Assembly: GCA_003490025.1 (NCBI GenBank)
Contig: DNJC01000113.1
Coordinates: 1-36,272 of the forward strand
Length of the DNA stretch: 36,272 nt
Source of the DNA: Geobacter sp.
GTDB lineage: Bacteria > Desulfobacterota > Desulfuromonadia > Geobacterales > Geobacteraceae
Reading direction: 5' to 3'
The position numbers and the translations under genes were made by a program. Below are positions 18,066 to 26,169 of this stretch, in pieces; position 1 is the stretch's first letter, and each line of letters opens with the position of its first letter. Below the pieces are notes generated by a model. That model worked only from the letters and a program-made list of their open reading frames with translations, was not told where the DNA came from and searched no databases.

Positions 18066-18716
18066 ATGAAACAGATACTCGCCGTAGAAGACAGCAAGGT
18101 GTCGCAGGCCCAGTTGCTAGACATTCTCGGGGGGGAGTATCAGGTTACGCTGGAAGAAAACGGCGCATCGGCAATGGCCGCCGCAGTTGAAACCAATCCG
18201 GATCTGATTCTTCTGGATATCAACCTGCCGGGGATGGATGGCTATGATATCTGTCGGCAGTTGAAGGGGGATACCAGGACTCGGGAGATTCCAGTCATTT
18301 TCCTCACCAGCTGCGACACGGGAGGGGAAAAGGTAAAGGGGTTCGAGGCGGGGGCGGATGATTACATCGTGAAGCCTTTCTACCCCGAGGAACTCGTGGC
18401 GCGCATCTCTCTCCATTTGGCCTCAAGAAGAGAGAAACAGATGGCGGTCGAACTCGAAAGGCTGAAACTGTTGCGGGAGATGGCCGTGGCGATCAGCCAT
18501 GAGTTCAACAACCCGTTGACCGCGATCCTGTGGCATCTCCACCTTGCGTCCAAACAGCTGGGCGAAGGGGATGAGGAAGCGCTCGCACATCTGTCGGACC
18601 TGAAGCTTGAATTCGACAAGATCCGGCGCATAGTGGCCCGTCTCGCTGACGCCTCCCGGGACGCCAAAACGGAGTATGTGATGGGGGAAGAGATGATCGA
18701 CCTGAACAGCATCTGA
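18066..18716 (+). CDS. Response-regulator receiver protein with an orphan HisKA dimerisation domain
   Basis: A 216-residue protein. Residues 1-120 are a complete receiver domain: acidic pocket VEDS, phosphorylated Asp51 in LLDINLPGMDGY, Thr81 and Lys103 in YIVKPF. A coiled stretch (RREKQMAVELERLKLLREMA) leads to a histidine-kinase dimerisation helix with an H-box, AISHEFNNPLTAI (His145). The protein ends about 70 residues later with no ATPase (N, G1, G2) motifs, and none of the frames after the stop continues into one. It could be phosphorylated by another kinase, act as a phosphotransfer/REC relay, or be a truncated hybrid. The ATG has AAGGAAAT upstream. It is monocistronic, with its own promoter and a terminator hairpin at 18804. 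Confidence 0.88.
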   Translation: MKQILAVEDSKVSQAQLLDILGGEYQVTLEENGASAMAAAVETNPDLILLDINLPGMDGYDICRQLKGDTRTREIPVIFLTSCDTGGEKVKGFEAGADDYIVKPFYPEELVARISLHLASRREKQMAVELERLKLLREMAVAISHEFNNPLTAILWHLHLASKQLGEGDEEALAHLSDLKLEFDKIRRIVARLADASRDAKTEYVMGEEMIDLNSI

Positions 18717-18762
18717 TCCGTAAAAGCGCCGGAATGAGCTGAACCGCTCCGCAACAAACCCA

Positions 18763-18791
18763 TTGCCGCCGCACAGGCGGCGTGCTATACA
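18763..18791 (+). promoter_or_regulatory. Possible promoter of the pseudouridine synthase gene
   Basis: TTGCCG (18763-18768), a 17-base spacer and TATACA (18786-18791). The start point would be near 18798, a few bases before a terminator-like hairpin. Confidence 0.4.
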
Positions 18792-18803
18792 CGGAGCACA
18801 TTC

Positions 18804-18838
18804 AAACCACAGGAAACCACCCCTGTGGTTTTTGTTTT
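18804..18838 (+). terminator. Terminator-like hairpin before the pseudouridine synthase gene
   Basis: AAACCACAGG (18804-18813) pairs with CCTGTGGTTT (18822-18831), followed by a T-rich run (TTTTTGTTTT). It ends the REC-HisKA transcript, yet stands only 13 bases before the next ATG, so it may also act in that gene's leader. Confidence 0.75.
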
Positions 18839-18850
18839 CAGGGAGCTGCC

Positions 18851-19555
18851 ATGTCTGCCACCAAACGTCCGCCGGCGAAATACCAACCCAAAGGCATTAC
18901 GATCCTTCACGAGGACAAGGACGTCATCGTGGTTGAAAAACCGTGCGGCCTCCTGACCATGGGGACGGACCGGGACAAGACGCGAACGGTCCATACCATC
19001 GTCAACGAGTATGTCCGCAAAGGGGACCCCCGCTCCCGCAACCGAGCCTACATCGTCCATCGCCTGGACCGGGACACCTCCGGCATCCTGATCCTTGCCA
19101 AGAGCGAAGCGGCCAAGATTTTTCTGCAGGGACACTGGGAGGAGACCGACAAACGCTACCTTACCATCGTCCATGGCCGGCTTATGCCGAAAGCCGGGAC
19201 GATCAGCAGCTATCTGGCAGAGAACAGTGCCTTTACGGTCTATTCCACCCCCGACCCGGCACTGGGGAAGCTGTCCCATACCGAGTATACGGTCCTGAAA
19301 GAGATCAAGGATTTCAGCCTGCTGGAAATCCACCTGCTCACCGGCCGCAAACACCAGATACGGGTGCACCTGTCGGAAAAGGGCAACCCCGTCGTGGGGG
19401 ATCGGAAATACGGCAAGGGGAACGATGGCTGTTCGAACCTGGCGCTGCACGCCCGGTCGATCTCTTTCACTCACCCGGTTAGCGGCAGGCGGCAGACTTT
19501 TGAAACTGCCGTTCCCGATTTTTTCACCCGCCTGGTCGGCAATGTTCCAAACTAA
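18851..19555 (+). CDS. RluA-family RNA pseudouridine synthase
   Basis: A 234-residue enzyme that would convert uridine to pseudouridine in rRNA or tRNA. The catalytic motif HRLDRDTSGILIL has Asp73. KPCGLLTMGT and TGRKHQIRVHLSEKGNPVVGDRKYG are further family signatures. There is no S4 domain, so it is a short single-domain form and its exact target cannot be assigned. The ATG at 18851 has GGGAG upstream. The longer open frame reads through the hairpin and is rejected. It is followed after 48 bases by the dCTP deaminase-like gene, probably on the same transcript. The codon use and somewhat lower G+C of this stretch differ from the flanking genes. Confidence 0.9.
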   Translation: MSATKRPPAKYQPKGITILHEDKDVIVVEKPCGLLTMGTDRDKTRTVHTIVNEYVRKGDPRSRNRAYIVHRLDRDTSGILILAKSEAAKIFLQGHWEETDKRYLTIVHGRLMPKAGTISSYLAENSAFTVYSTPDPALGKLSHTEYTVLKEIKDFSLLEIHLLTGRKHQIRVHLSEKGNPVVGDRKYGKGNDGCSNLALHARSISFTHPVSGRRQTFETAVPDFFTRLVGNVPN

Positions 19556-19603
19556 CTTGGAGCAGGGTTTTTACGAAAGTTCGGAAAGCAGGGAGGATAG
19601 AAG

Positions 19604-20122
19604 ATGTCGATATTGGTAGGCCAGGAAATACGGGCCGCAATCAGTCGAGGCGAAATAATCATCGATCCACTGGAGGATTCCCAGATCGGACCCGGATCTG
19701 TCGATTTGACATTGGGGAACGACTTCAGAATTTTCAAAAAACAGACGGGAATGTACCATGTGCATAATGAATCGGATTTTGCCGATGTTACGGAATTGGT
19801 GTCATTGGCAGACGGGGAGTATATTTCGATATCCCCTTGCGAAATGGTTCTGGGCATTACCAGGGAACGCATAACGCTTGCCGAGACAATCGCGGGATGG
19901 TTGGAGGGTCGGAGCCGCTTCGCCCGTTTTGGCCTGGCCGTGCATGTGACAGCTGGATTCATGCAGCCGGGCATTTCAAATCACCAGGTGCTGGAAATCG
20001 TCAATTTGGGCCATAGCCCACTGGCGCTTTATCCCGGGACGAGAATCTGCCAGTTTGTTTTTGAGCGCTGTTTGGGATCGTCGAAGTATCGGGGAAGATT
20101 TGTCGATCAAGAGAAACCTTGA
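19604..20122 (+). CDS. dcd: dCTP deaminase-like protein
   Basis: A 172-residue member of the trimeric dUTPase/dCTP deaminase family, which forms dUTP (or dUMP) from dCTP. Diagnostic stretches: IGPGSVDLTLGNDFRIF (about 28-44), GWLEGRSRFARFGLAVHVTAGF (98-119, matching the EGRSSLARLGL motif) and VLEIVNLGHSPLALYPGTRICQFVFE (129-154). The ATG has GGGAGGAT upstream. The gene is clearly less G+C-rich than most of the window (near half G+C by eye), which fits a more recent arrival together with its neighbours. Whether it makes dUTP or dUMP cannot be told from sequence. Confidence 0.88.
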   Translation: MSILVGQEIRAAISRGEIIIDPLEDSQIGPGSVDLTLGNDFRIFKKQTGMYHVHNESDFADVTELVSLADGEYISISPCEMVLGITRERITLAETIAGWLEGRSRFARFGLAVHVTAGFMQPGISNHQVLEIVNLGHSPLALYPGTRICQFVFERCLGSSKYRGRFVDQEKP

Positions 20123-20164
20123 AGCTCAAGGAAAGCCGAAGGGGCAACCCTGACAGGAGATCGT

Positions 20165-20578
20165 ATGAAGAAACGCATATTGCTGTCCACATCACTTTGT
20201 TGCCTTATCGCTGCAATAGCCATGGCTGCCGATAAGCCCGGATCAACGCCGGTGACGAGCGGCAAGAAATCCGGTGCTGCAGCTGTATCGACTAGCTACA
20301 CCATTGAGGAAGTTTATAAAAACAGTGCCGTCCTCGAGAAGAAAAAGGTAGTGGTTCACGGGCAGGCGGTCAAGGTGACTCCCAACATCATGGGGAAAAT
20401 CTGGACACATCTCCAGGATGGTACCGGAGACCCGAATAAGGGGACCCACGACCTACTTTGCATTTCCGAGGTCGACAGGCCAGTGGTGGGCTAAATGGTC
20501 ACCATCACCGGTACTGTCGTCGTTGACTCCCAAAGCAGGAACAAGTTGGTGATTGAGGATGCCACGATCAAGAAGTAG
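20165..20578 (+). pseudogene. Small periplasmic OB-fold (NrfJ-like) protein, broken by an in-frame TAA
   Basis: The frame starts MKKRILLSTSLCCLIAAIAMAA (signal peptide), passes YTIEEVYKNSAVLEKKKVVVHG and KVTPNIMGKIWTHLQDGTGDPNK (the OB-fold core seen in NrfJ-like periplasmic proteins) and stops at a TAA at 20492-20494 after RPVVG. The same frame then continues, MVTITGTVVVDSQSRNKLVIEDATIKK, to TAG at 20576-20578, which is the expected last beta strands of the fold. So one nonsense codon splits a 137-codon gene. Either it is a recent pseudogene, a sequencing error, or a 109-residue truncated product is made. A good AGGAGAT site precedes the ATG. Family assignment is from memory of the motif, so function is open. 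Confidence 0.72.
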
Positions 20579-20605
20579 CTTCTGTGAGGGCTGACCCCTG
20601 TTGCC

Positions 20606-21499
20606 TCAGATGATGGTCGCCCCGAACACGGAGGCGGCTAACTCGACGGCGATCTTCGCGGTCCGGTTGCGCTGGTCCAGGATCGGGTTTATCTCCACCA
20701 GGTCGAGCGAACAGAGCTGCCGCGAGTCCGCGATGATCTCCATCAGCAACTGCGCCTCCCGGTAGGTGAGCCCTCCGGGCGAGGTGGTCCCTACCCCCGG
20801 AACCTCTATCGGATCGAGCCCGTCCAGGTCGAGGCTGACGTGAATCCGCGACAGGTGGCTCAGCTTGCCCAGTGCCTCCCGCGCCACGCAACCCATCCCC
20901 AATTCGTCGACGTCCCTCATGGTGTAGACCGCCACGCCGCTTTCCCGCAGGCGAACCTTCTCCTGCGGGTCGAGTTCGCGCAGCCCGATCATCACGATAT
21001 CCGCCGCCTTGAGCTTCGCGCCGTGGCGCCCGACTTGCACCAGTTCCTCGAAACCATCCCCCAAAAGCGCCGCGACGGCCATGCCGTGGATGTTCCCCGT
21101 CGGCGAGGTGCCGGGGGTGTTGAAGTCCCCGTGGGCGTCGATCCAGACCACTCCAGCCGGCTCGTCATGGGTGACGCCGCCGATCGACCCGATGGCGAGG
21201 GAGTGGTCGCCTCCCATGAAGATCGGGAGCACCCCGTCATCGATGGCGTCACGCCCCGCCTGATAAACCGCCTCGCATACCTTGCGGATCGAAGGGAGAT
21301 AGTGAACCTCCCGCTCACCGTCCAGGACGTCACGCACCGGGACCTGCAGGTTTCCCATGTCCTCAACCTCGTACCCCAGATCGGTCAGTCGGCTCGAGAG
21401 CCCGGCGTAGCGGAGCGCACCGGGGCCCAGGTCCACGCCGCGCTGTTCCTGGCCCAGATCGACCGGTACACCTATGATTCTCACCTTTTTCACGGTCAC
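20606..21499 (-). CDS. rocF: Arginase
   Basis: Arginase splits arginine into ornithine and urea. The 297 residues of this ureohydrolase show the manganese ligands: GGDHSLAIGS, DAHGDFNTPGTSPTGNIHGM (DxHxD) and SLDLDGLDP (DxD). The N-terminal GVPVDLGQEQRGVDLGPGALRYAGL favours arginase over agmatinase. I chose GTG at 21499: it overlaps the upstream gene's stop as GTGA, has a GGGAG site and begins MTVKKVRIIGVPVDL, whereas the longer frame reads back into the upstream gene. It is the second gene of a two-gene unit with the ornithine cyclodeaminase-like gene, so the ornithine made is probably passed to proline. Confidence 0.93.
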   Translation of the reverse strand: MTVKKVRIIGVPVDLGQEQRGVDLGPGALRYAGLSSRLTDLGYEVEDMGNLQVPVRDVLDGEREVHYLPSIRKVCEAVYQAGRDAIDDGVLPIFMGGDHSLAIGSIGGVTHDEPAGVVWIDAHGDFNTPGTSPTGNIHGMAVAALLGDGFEELVQVGRHGAKLKAADIVMIGLRELDPQEKVRLRESGVAVYTMRDVDELGMGCVAREALGKLSHLSRIHVSLDLDGLDPIEVPGVGTTSPGGLTYREAQLLMEIIADSRQLCSLDLVEINPILDQRNRTAKIAVELAASVFGATII

Positions 21500-22611
21500 G
21501 CTTTCTCTCCCTGCTTCAGGTTGTTCCACAGGTTTACCACGAAGTCCTGCGCGTTGGTCAGAAGCGCCACGGCCTGCGCCGACCCCCGGTTCGCCAGCTT
21601 GTCCACGCAGAACTCCGTCATGTCCACCACGTAGAAGAACACGGGGCGGATGGCGCCGTCGGGCCTAATCTGATAGCTCGGCACCATGTTGCCGAAGGCG
21701 ATCGAGTGCAGCTGCGTGGCCACGGCGATAACGGTGGTGGCGCGACGGGCATGCACCCGCATGGCATCCTGCGCCTCGTATGCGTTGGCTATCACCTCGG
21801 GAAGCGGCCCGTCGTCACGAATGGACCCGGCCAGGACGTACGGGATCCCCTGTTTCCCGCAGGCGTACATGATGCCGTCCTTCAGTTCCAGATCGTCGAT
21901 GGTGTTGCCGATCCCCCCCCTCAGGCGAACCTGGTTGATGACGTCCAGGTGGTTGTAATGCCCGAGCGGCAACAGGGTCTGCGTGTAGATGTCCTGCCCG
22001 AGCCCGGTCCGAAAACGCGCCGCCTCCAGGTCGTGGGTAGCCAGGGCGTTCCCGGCGAGGAGGGCGTGACAATACCCCTTCTCGATCAGCCCCTGCATGG
22101 CGTTGCGGCTGTCCATGTCGAAGGCGACCGCGGGCCCCAGCACCCAGACGATGTAGCCGTGCTCCCGGTCGTGGCGCAGCACCTGGTACAGCTCGTCGTA
22201 GGAACGGGAGAAAGGGGTCTCCCTGGTGCCGCGGCTTCGGAAGGAGAACTTGTCGGCGAACGGTTCCGCCAGGCTCATGAAGCCGCCGATGTGGACGTAG
22301 ATCCCCTCCTCGCCGTTTTCGGTCCTTCCCACGACGACCGGGTCCCCCTTTTTTACCCGGCGCGGCTCCACGACGTCGAGCGCGTTCCCCCTCAGCACCA
22401 TCACGCAGTCCATCCGGCTTTCTGGCGCCAGGAGCCACTCCCCTCCCTGCAGGTGCACATATTCGGGATAGTTGGAGGTGGCGTGGAAATTGTCGGGGAG
22501 GACGCCGTCGAGAGGCGCTGCGACGACCTTTGCCACAGGTGCATCGGCCAGTTTGGGGCGCGTGAAGTCTGGTGCGCAATATGCCGGTATTACGTCGGAA
22601 ATGGCTGACAC
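21496..22611 (-). CDS. TIGR00300 (LOR/SDH-domain) protein, probable ornithine cyclodeaminase
   Basis: A 371-residue protein matching the LOR/SDH conserved-domain family (TIGR00300). Recognisable stretches are LLAPESRMDCVMVLRG, HYNHLDVINQVRLRGGIGNTI, YACGKQGIPYVLAGSIRDDGPLPEV and VATQLHSIAFGNMVPSYQ. Members from archaea, and the C-terminal part of cyanobacterial arginine-catabolic AgrE, act as ornithine cyclodeaminases (ornithine to proline plus ammonia) unrelated to the mu-crystallin type. That function is inferred here and is supported by the overlap (GTGA) with arginase. The start MSAISDVIPAYCAPDFTRP at 22611 is followed by family sequence within about 30 residues. It is slightly shorter than some relatives. 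Confidence 0.82.
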   Translation of the reverse strand: MSAISDVIPAYCAPDFTRPKLADAPVAKVVAAPLDGVLPDNFHATSNYPEYVHLQGGEWLLAPESRMDCVMVLRGNALDVVEPRRVKKGDPVVVGRTENGEEGIYVHIGGFMSLAEPFADKFSFRSRGTRETPFSRSYDELYQVLRHDREHGYIVWVLGPAVAFDMDSRNAMQGLIEKGYCHALLAGNALATHDLEAARFRTGLGQDIYTQTLLPLGHYNHLDVINQVRLRGGIGNTIDDLELKDGIMYACGKQGIPYVLAGSIRDDGPLPEVIANAYEAQDAMRVHARRATTVIAVATQLHSIAFGNMVPSYQIRPDGAIRPVFFYVVDMTEFCVDKLANRGSAQAVALLTNAQDFVVNLWNNLKQGEKA

Positions 22612-22802
22612 GATTTGCTCCTTGAATGGGTTAGTTGTGACAAAACGCTAAGGGCCTGAAGGGCACCAAGGCAGTCATAAAAACTGTAACATGATGCTGC
22701 AGAGTTACAACGGCAGCAGGCCACAGTACCGATACTTCTGAAAACACCGTAGCTATTTTGAATTTATTAAATGTCGCTGAACAACTGCGTAAGGAGCCGA
22801 CA

Positions 22803-23250
22803 ATGAACTTCTGGATGAACCTCAAGGTTAAGACAAAATGCCTCTTTCTGGTGGCAATAGCGGTTATCACACTGATAGCGATAGTAACGACGGGGCTGCA
22901 CAAGATGCATGTGATGGCTACGGATGAAGAGGAACTGAGCACGGCTGTCACGCATGTGTGCCTTTTGAGCGAAGGCGAAATTCCTGAAGTATGACCTCAA
23001 CCCGAAGGAAAAGGAGCTGTTGGCCGCGTTCAAGCAGGGTTACCAGGCATATCTCGTCCAGGGGACCAAGCTGCAGCAAATGACACAGAGAGCGCAGGAA
23101 ACCCGCAGGCGCGCAAGGACACCATAAATTTTCTCCCTACATGGTGCAGGTGACCTCCAAGGGGCTCACACCTGCGCCACCGCCGCGAGCCACCTGTCGG
23201 GCCTAGCCCGGGACCTGCAGCGCCTGGTGGGGCAGTTCACGCTCGCCTGA
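22803..23250 (+). pseudogene. Remnant of a methyl-accepting chemotaxis protein gene
   Basis: Three pieces of one receptor remain. ATG 22803 starts MNFWMNLKVKTKCLFLVAIAV, a first membrane helix and the start of a four-helix-bundle sensor domain. Near 22970 the frame shifts by one and continues as KFLKYDLNPKEKELLAAFKQGYQAYLVQG, typical of the same sensor domain, to a stop near 23127. Then, after a large deletion of the second membrane helix, HAMP and signalling hairpin, 23172-23250 encodes CATAASHLSGLARDLQRLVGQF, the usual extreme C-terminus of such receptors. It is non-functional. A site like AAGGAG still precedes the ATG. Confidence 0.8.
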
Positions 23251-23288
23251 ATTCGAACCTCTCAGACGTCCGATACTGCGTCCCAAGC

Positions 23289-23363
23289 TCCTCCCCCCGG
23301 AGGGGGGACGAGCCTACGTATGAGCTTTCCCCCTCCCAAACCCTCCCCCTCCGGGGGAGGGGG
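23289..23363. repeat. C/G-rich spacer repeats upstream of lepA
   Basis: Two hairpin units, CTCCCCCCGGAGGGGGGA (about 23290-23308) and CCCTCCCCCTCCGGGGGAGGGGG-like (about 23340-23363), of the same family as at 2787 and 8271. They lie between the chemotaxis remnant and the lepA promoter. Confidence 0.7.
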
Positions 23364-23446
23364 CTAAACCGCCCTCTGCTGCGCTAAGCCTGCCTTCGAC
23401 TCCCCCGTCATCCTCCTCGCCTCCTCGTTAGCAACCCAGAAATCCC

Positions 23447-23475
23447 TTTACAATTAACAGTCGGTTCTATATCAT
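23447..23475 (+). promoter_or_regulatory. Possible promoter of lepA-lepB
   Basis: TTTACA (23447-23452), a 17-base spacer and TATCAT (23470-23475), 32 bases before the lepA ATG. Confidence 0.45.
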
Positions 23476-23507
23476 TCATGAGTTAACCTCCGCCGGATAA
23501 GGACTAT

Positions 23508-25307
23508 ATGGTAATCGAGCACATTCGCAACTTTTCCATCATCGCCCACATTGACCACGGCAAGTCTACACTTGCAGACCGCCTCCTCGAATTCACCGGC
23601 ACCGTCTCCTCCCGCGATAAGCAGGACCAGTTCCTGGACAAGATGGACCTGGAGAGGGAACGCGGCATCACCATCAAGGCACAGACCGTCCGGCTCAACT
23701 ACAAGGCCGACAACGGCAAAGAGTACGTACTCAACCTCATCGACACCCCGGGACACGTCGACTTCACCTACGAGGTCTCCCGCTCGCTGACCGCATGCGA
23801 AGGGGGCCTCCTCGTGGTCGACGCATCGCAAGGAGTCGAGGCGCAGACGCTCGCCAACGTCTACCTGGCGCTCGACGCGAACCTCGAGGTTTTCGTTGTC
23901 CTGAACAAGATCGACCTTCCCGCCGCCGAGCCGGAGCGGGTGAAGGCCGAGATCGAGGAGATCATCGGCCTCGACACCCATGACGCCGTCCTCGCCAGCG
24001 CCAAGGAAGGGATCGGCACCAAGGAGATCCTGGAAGAGATCGTCAAGAAGATCCCCCCTCCGGTGGGAGACCCGGACAAGCCCTTGAAGGCGCTCCTCTT
24101 CGACTCGTGGTACGACCAGTACCAGGGGGTCATCATCCTGGTGCGCATCATCGACGGTTCGGTGAAAAAGGGCGACAAGATCCAGCTCATGTCGAACAAG
24201 AGGACCCACGAGGTACTGAAGGCCGGCGTGTTCTCCCCCGAGATGCGCGAGACCGCGGCGCTCAGCGCCGGCGAGGTCGGGTTCATCATCGCCGGGATCA
24301 GGGAGGTCTCCGACGCCAAGGTAGGCGACACGGTGACGCTGCTGCACGCCCCGTGCGACGCCGCCCTCCCCGGCTACAAGGAAGTGAAGCCGATGGTGTT
24401 CTCCGGGCTCTACCCGATCGACACCTCGCAGTACGAGCAGCTGCGCGACGCGCTCGCCAAGCTGAAACTGAACGATTCCTCCTTCTCCTACGACCCGGAG
24501 ACCTCCCTGGCGCTCGGCTTCGGCTTCCGCTGCGGGTTCCTGGGGCTTTTGCACATGGAGATCATCCAGGAGCGCCTGGAGCGCGAGTTCAACCTGGAGC
24601 TGATCACCACGGCGCCGACCGTCGTCTACAAGGTGCACAAGCCGGACGGCTCCCTGGTCACCATCCAGAGCGCGAACCAGCTCCCGCCGACCCAGGAGAT
24701 CGCCTACGTGGAGGAGCCGTTCATCCTCGCCTCGATCCACGTCCCCAACGACTTCGTCGGCGGGATCCTGGCGCTTTGCGAGGAGAAGCGCGGGGTGCAG
24801 CGCGAGATCAAGTACCTGACCCCCACCCGCGTCATGGTCGTCTACGAGCTGCCGCTGAACGAGGTGGTGCTCGACTTCTACGACCGGCTGAAATCGATCA
24901 CCAAGGGGTACGCCTCGCTCGACTACGAACTCCTGGACTACCGGCAGAGCGAACTGGTGCGCCTGAACATCATGATCAACGGCGAGGTGGTCGACGCCCT
25001 CTCCCTGATCATCCACAAGGACAAGGCGTACTACAGAGGCCGCGAACTGGTTTCCAAGATGAAGGAGCTGATTCCGCGCCAGATGTTCGAGATCGCCATC
25101 CAGGCTGCGGTCGGCGCCAAGGTCATCGCCCGCGAGACCGTGAAGGCGATGCGCAAGGACGTCCTCGCCAAATGCTACGGCGGCGACATCACCAGGAAAC
25201 GCAAGCTCCTCGAAAAGCAGAAAGAGGGGAAGAAGAGGATGAAGAACGTCGGCAACGTGGAGCTCCCGCAGGAGGCGTTCCTGGCGATCCTCAAGGTAGA
25301 AGGTTAG
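23508..25307 (+). CDS. lepA: Elongation factor 4 (ribosome back-translocating GTPase)
   Basis: LepA is a translational GTPase that acts on stalled or assembling ribosomes. The 599 residues are full length. G motifs: AHIDHGKST (residues 13-21), RGITI, DTPGHVDF and NKID, followed by translation-factor domain II. The LepA-specific C-terminal domain holds GFGFRCGFLGLLHMEI and the tail CYGGDITRKRKLLEKQKEGKKRMK. The ATG at 23508 has AAGGACT upstream. It is followed after 53 bases by lepB, the classical lepA-lepB pairing, so the two are expected to share a transcript. Confidence 0.98.
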   Translation: MVIEHIRNFSIIAHIDHGKSTLADRLLEFTGTVSSRDKQDQFLDKMDLERERGITIKAQTVRLNYKADNGKEYVLNLIDTPGHVDFTYEVSRSLTACEGGLLVVDASQGVEAQTLANVYLALDANLEVFVVLNKIDLPAAEPERVKAEIEEIIGLDTHDAVLASAKEGIGTKEILEEIVKKIPPPVGDPDKPLKALLFDSWYDQYQGVIILVRIIDGSVKKGDKIQLMSNKRTHEVLKAGVFSPEMRETAALSAGEVGFIIAGIREVSDAKVGDTVTLLHAPCDAALPGYKEVKPMVFSGLYPIDTSQYEQLRDALAKLKLNDSSFSYDPETSLALGFGFRCGFLGLLHMEIIQERLEREFNLELITTAPTVVYKVHKPDGSLVTIQSANQLPPTQEIAYVEEPFILASIHVPNDFVGGILALCEEKRGVQREIKYLTPTRVMVVYELPLNEVVLDFYDRLKSITKGYASLDYELLDYRQSELVRLNIMINGEVVDALSLIIHKDKAYYRGRELVSKMKELIPRQMFEIAIQAAVGAKVIARETVKAMRKDVLAKCYGGDITRKRKLLEKQKEGKKRMKNVGNVELPQEAFLAILKVEG

Positions 25308-25360
25308 CCACAACCGGACGGCGCACGCCTTCCCATTATTGAAAAGGGGAATTCAAAGAT

Positions 25361-26035
25361 ATGGAAGATTACAAGAACGTCTGCAACACCAAGTCCGAGC
25401 AGTCGGTGGACAAGGCGGCGAAGCCCGTGAAAGCAAAGCACATCGTCCGGGAATACGCCGAGTCCATCCTGATAGCCGTTCTACTGGCGATGGTGATCCG
25501 CACCTTCGTCGTACAGGCGTTCAAGATCCCCTCCGGATCGATGGAAGATACCCTGCTGATCGGGGACCACCTGCTGGTCAACAAGTTCATCTACGGGGCG
25601 AAGATCCCCCTGACCGACACGAGGATACTGAAGATCCGCGACCCGCGCCAGGGCGACGTGATAGTGTTCGAGTACCCGGAGGACCCCTCCAAGGACTTCA
25701 TCAAGCGCGTCGTCGGCGTGCCGGGAGACGTGGTCGAAGTGAAGGACAAGCGGGTCTTCGTGAACGGGAAGCTGTACGCCAACCCGCACGAGGTGCACAA
25801 GGAGCAGGACACCATTCCCAAGGAGATGAACCCGAGGGACTTCAAGGACCCGGTCAAGGTGCCCGCCGAATCCTACTTCGTCATGGGCGACAACAGGGAC
25901 CGTTCCTACGACAGCCGTTTCTGGGGCTTCGTGACCAAGGACAAGATCAAGGGGCTCGCCTTCATCAAGTACTGGTCCTGGGACAAGGAGAAGTTCCGCG
26001 TCCGCCTCGGCAACATCGGACGGCTCATCGATTAA
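25361..26035 (+). CDS. lepB: Signal peptidase I
   Basis: LepB removes signal peptides from exported proteins at the outer face of the inner membrane. The 224 residues have one membrane segment (about 34-52, ESILIAVLLAMVIRTFVVQ), the catalytic Ser60 in KIPSGSMEDTL and the general-base Lys115 in DFIKRVVGVPGD. Box E is MGDNRDRSYDSRFWG. It is a short, single-TM form. The ATG has AAGGGGA upstream. It is the second gene after lepA and ends before a terminator pair placed inside inverted heptad arms. Confidence 0.96.
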   Translation: MEDYKNVCNTKSEQSVDKAAKPVKAKHIVREYAESILIAVLLAMVIRTFVVQAFKIPSGSMEDTLLIGDHLLVNKFIYGAKIPLTDTRILKIRDPRQGDVIVFEYPEDPSKDFIKRVVGVPGDVVEVKDKRVFVNGKLYANPHEVHKEQDTIPKEMNPRDFKDPVKVPAESYFVMGDNRDRSYDSRFWGFVTKDKIKGLAFIKYWSWDKEKFRVRLGNIGRLID

Positions 26036-26077
26036 GAGGCAGTTCTACGTTCAACGTTCTACGTGACACAAATACAC

Positions 26078-26113
26078 AAAGGGCCTGCTGGATTTTCCAG
26101 AGGCCCTTTCTTT
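26078..26113 (+). terminator. Terminator of lepA-lepB
   Basis: AAAGGGCCT (26078-26086) pairs with AGGCCCTTT (26101-26109), with an inner CTGG/CCAG stem, followed by CTTTT. Confidence 0.85.
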
Positions 26114-26169
26114 TATCCGCCGGCGTCAGGCGGCGCTCCCCTCTCGGACTCCAAGGCCGATTGCCCGCC

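Noticed and set aside
23472..25313. 613-codon minus-strand open frame opposite lepA
   Set aside because: Antisense shadow of lepA with biased composition and no family motif.
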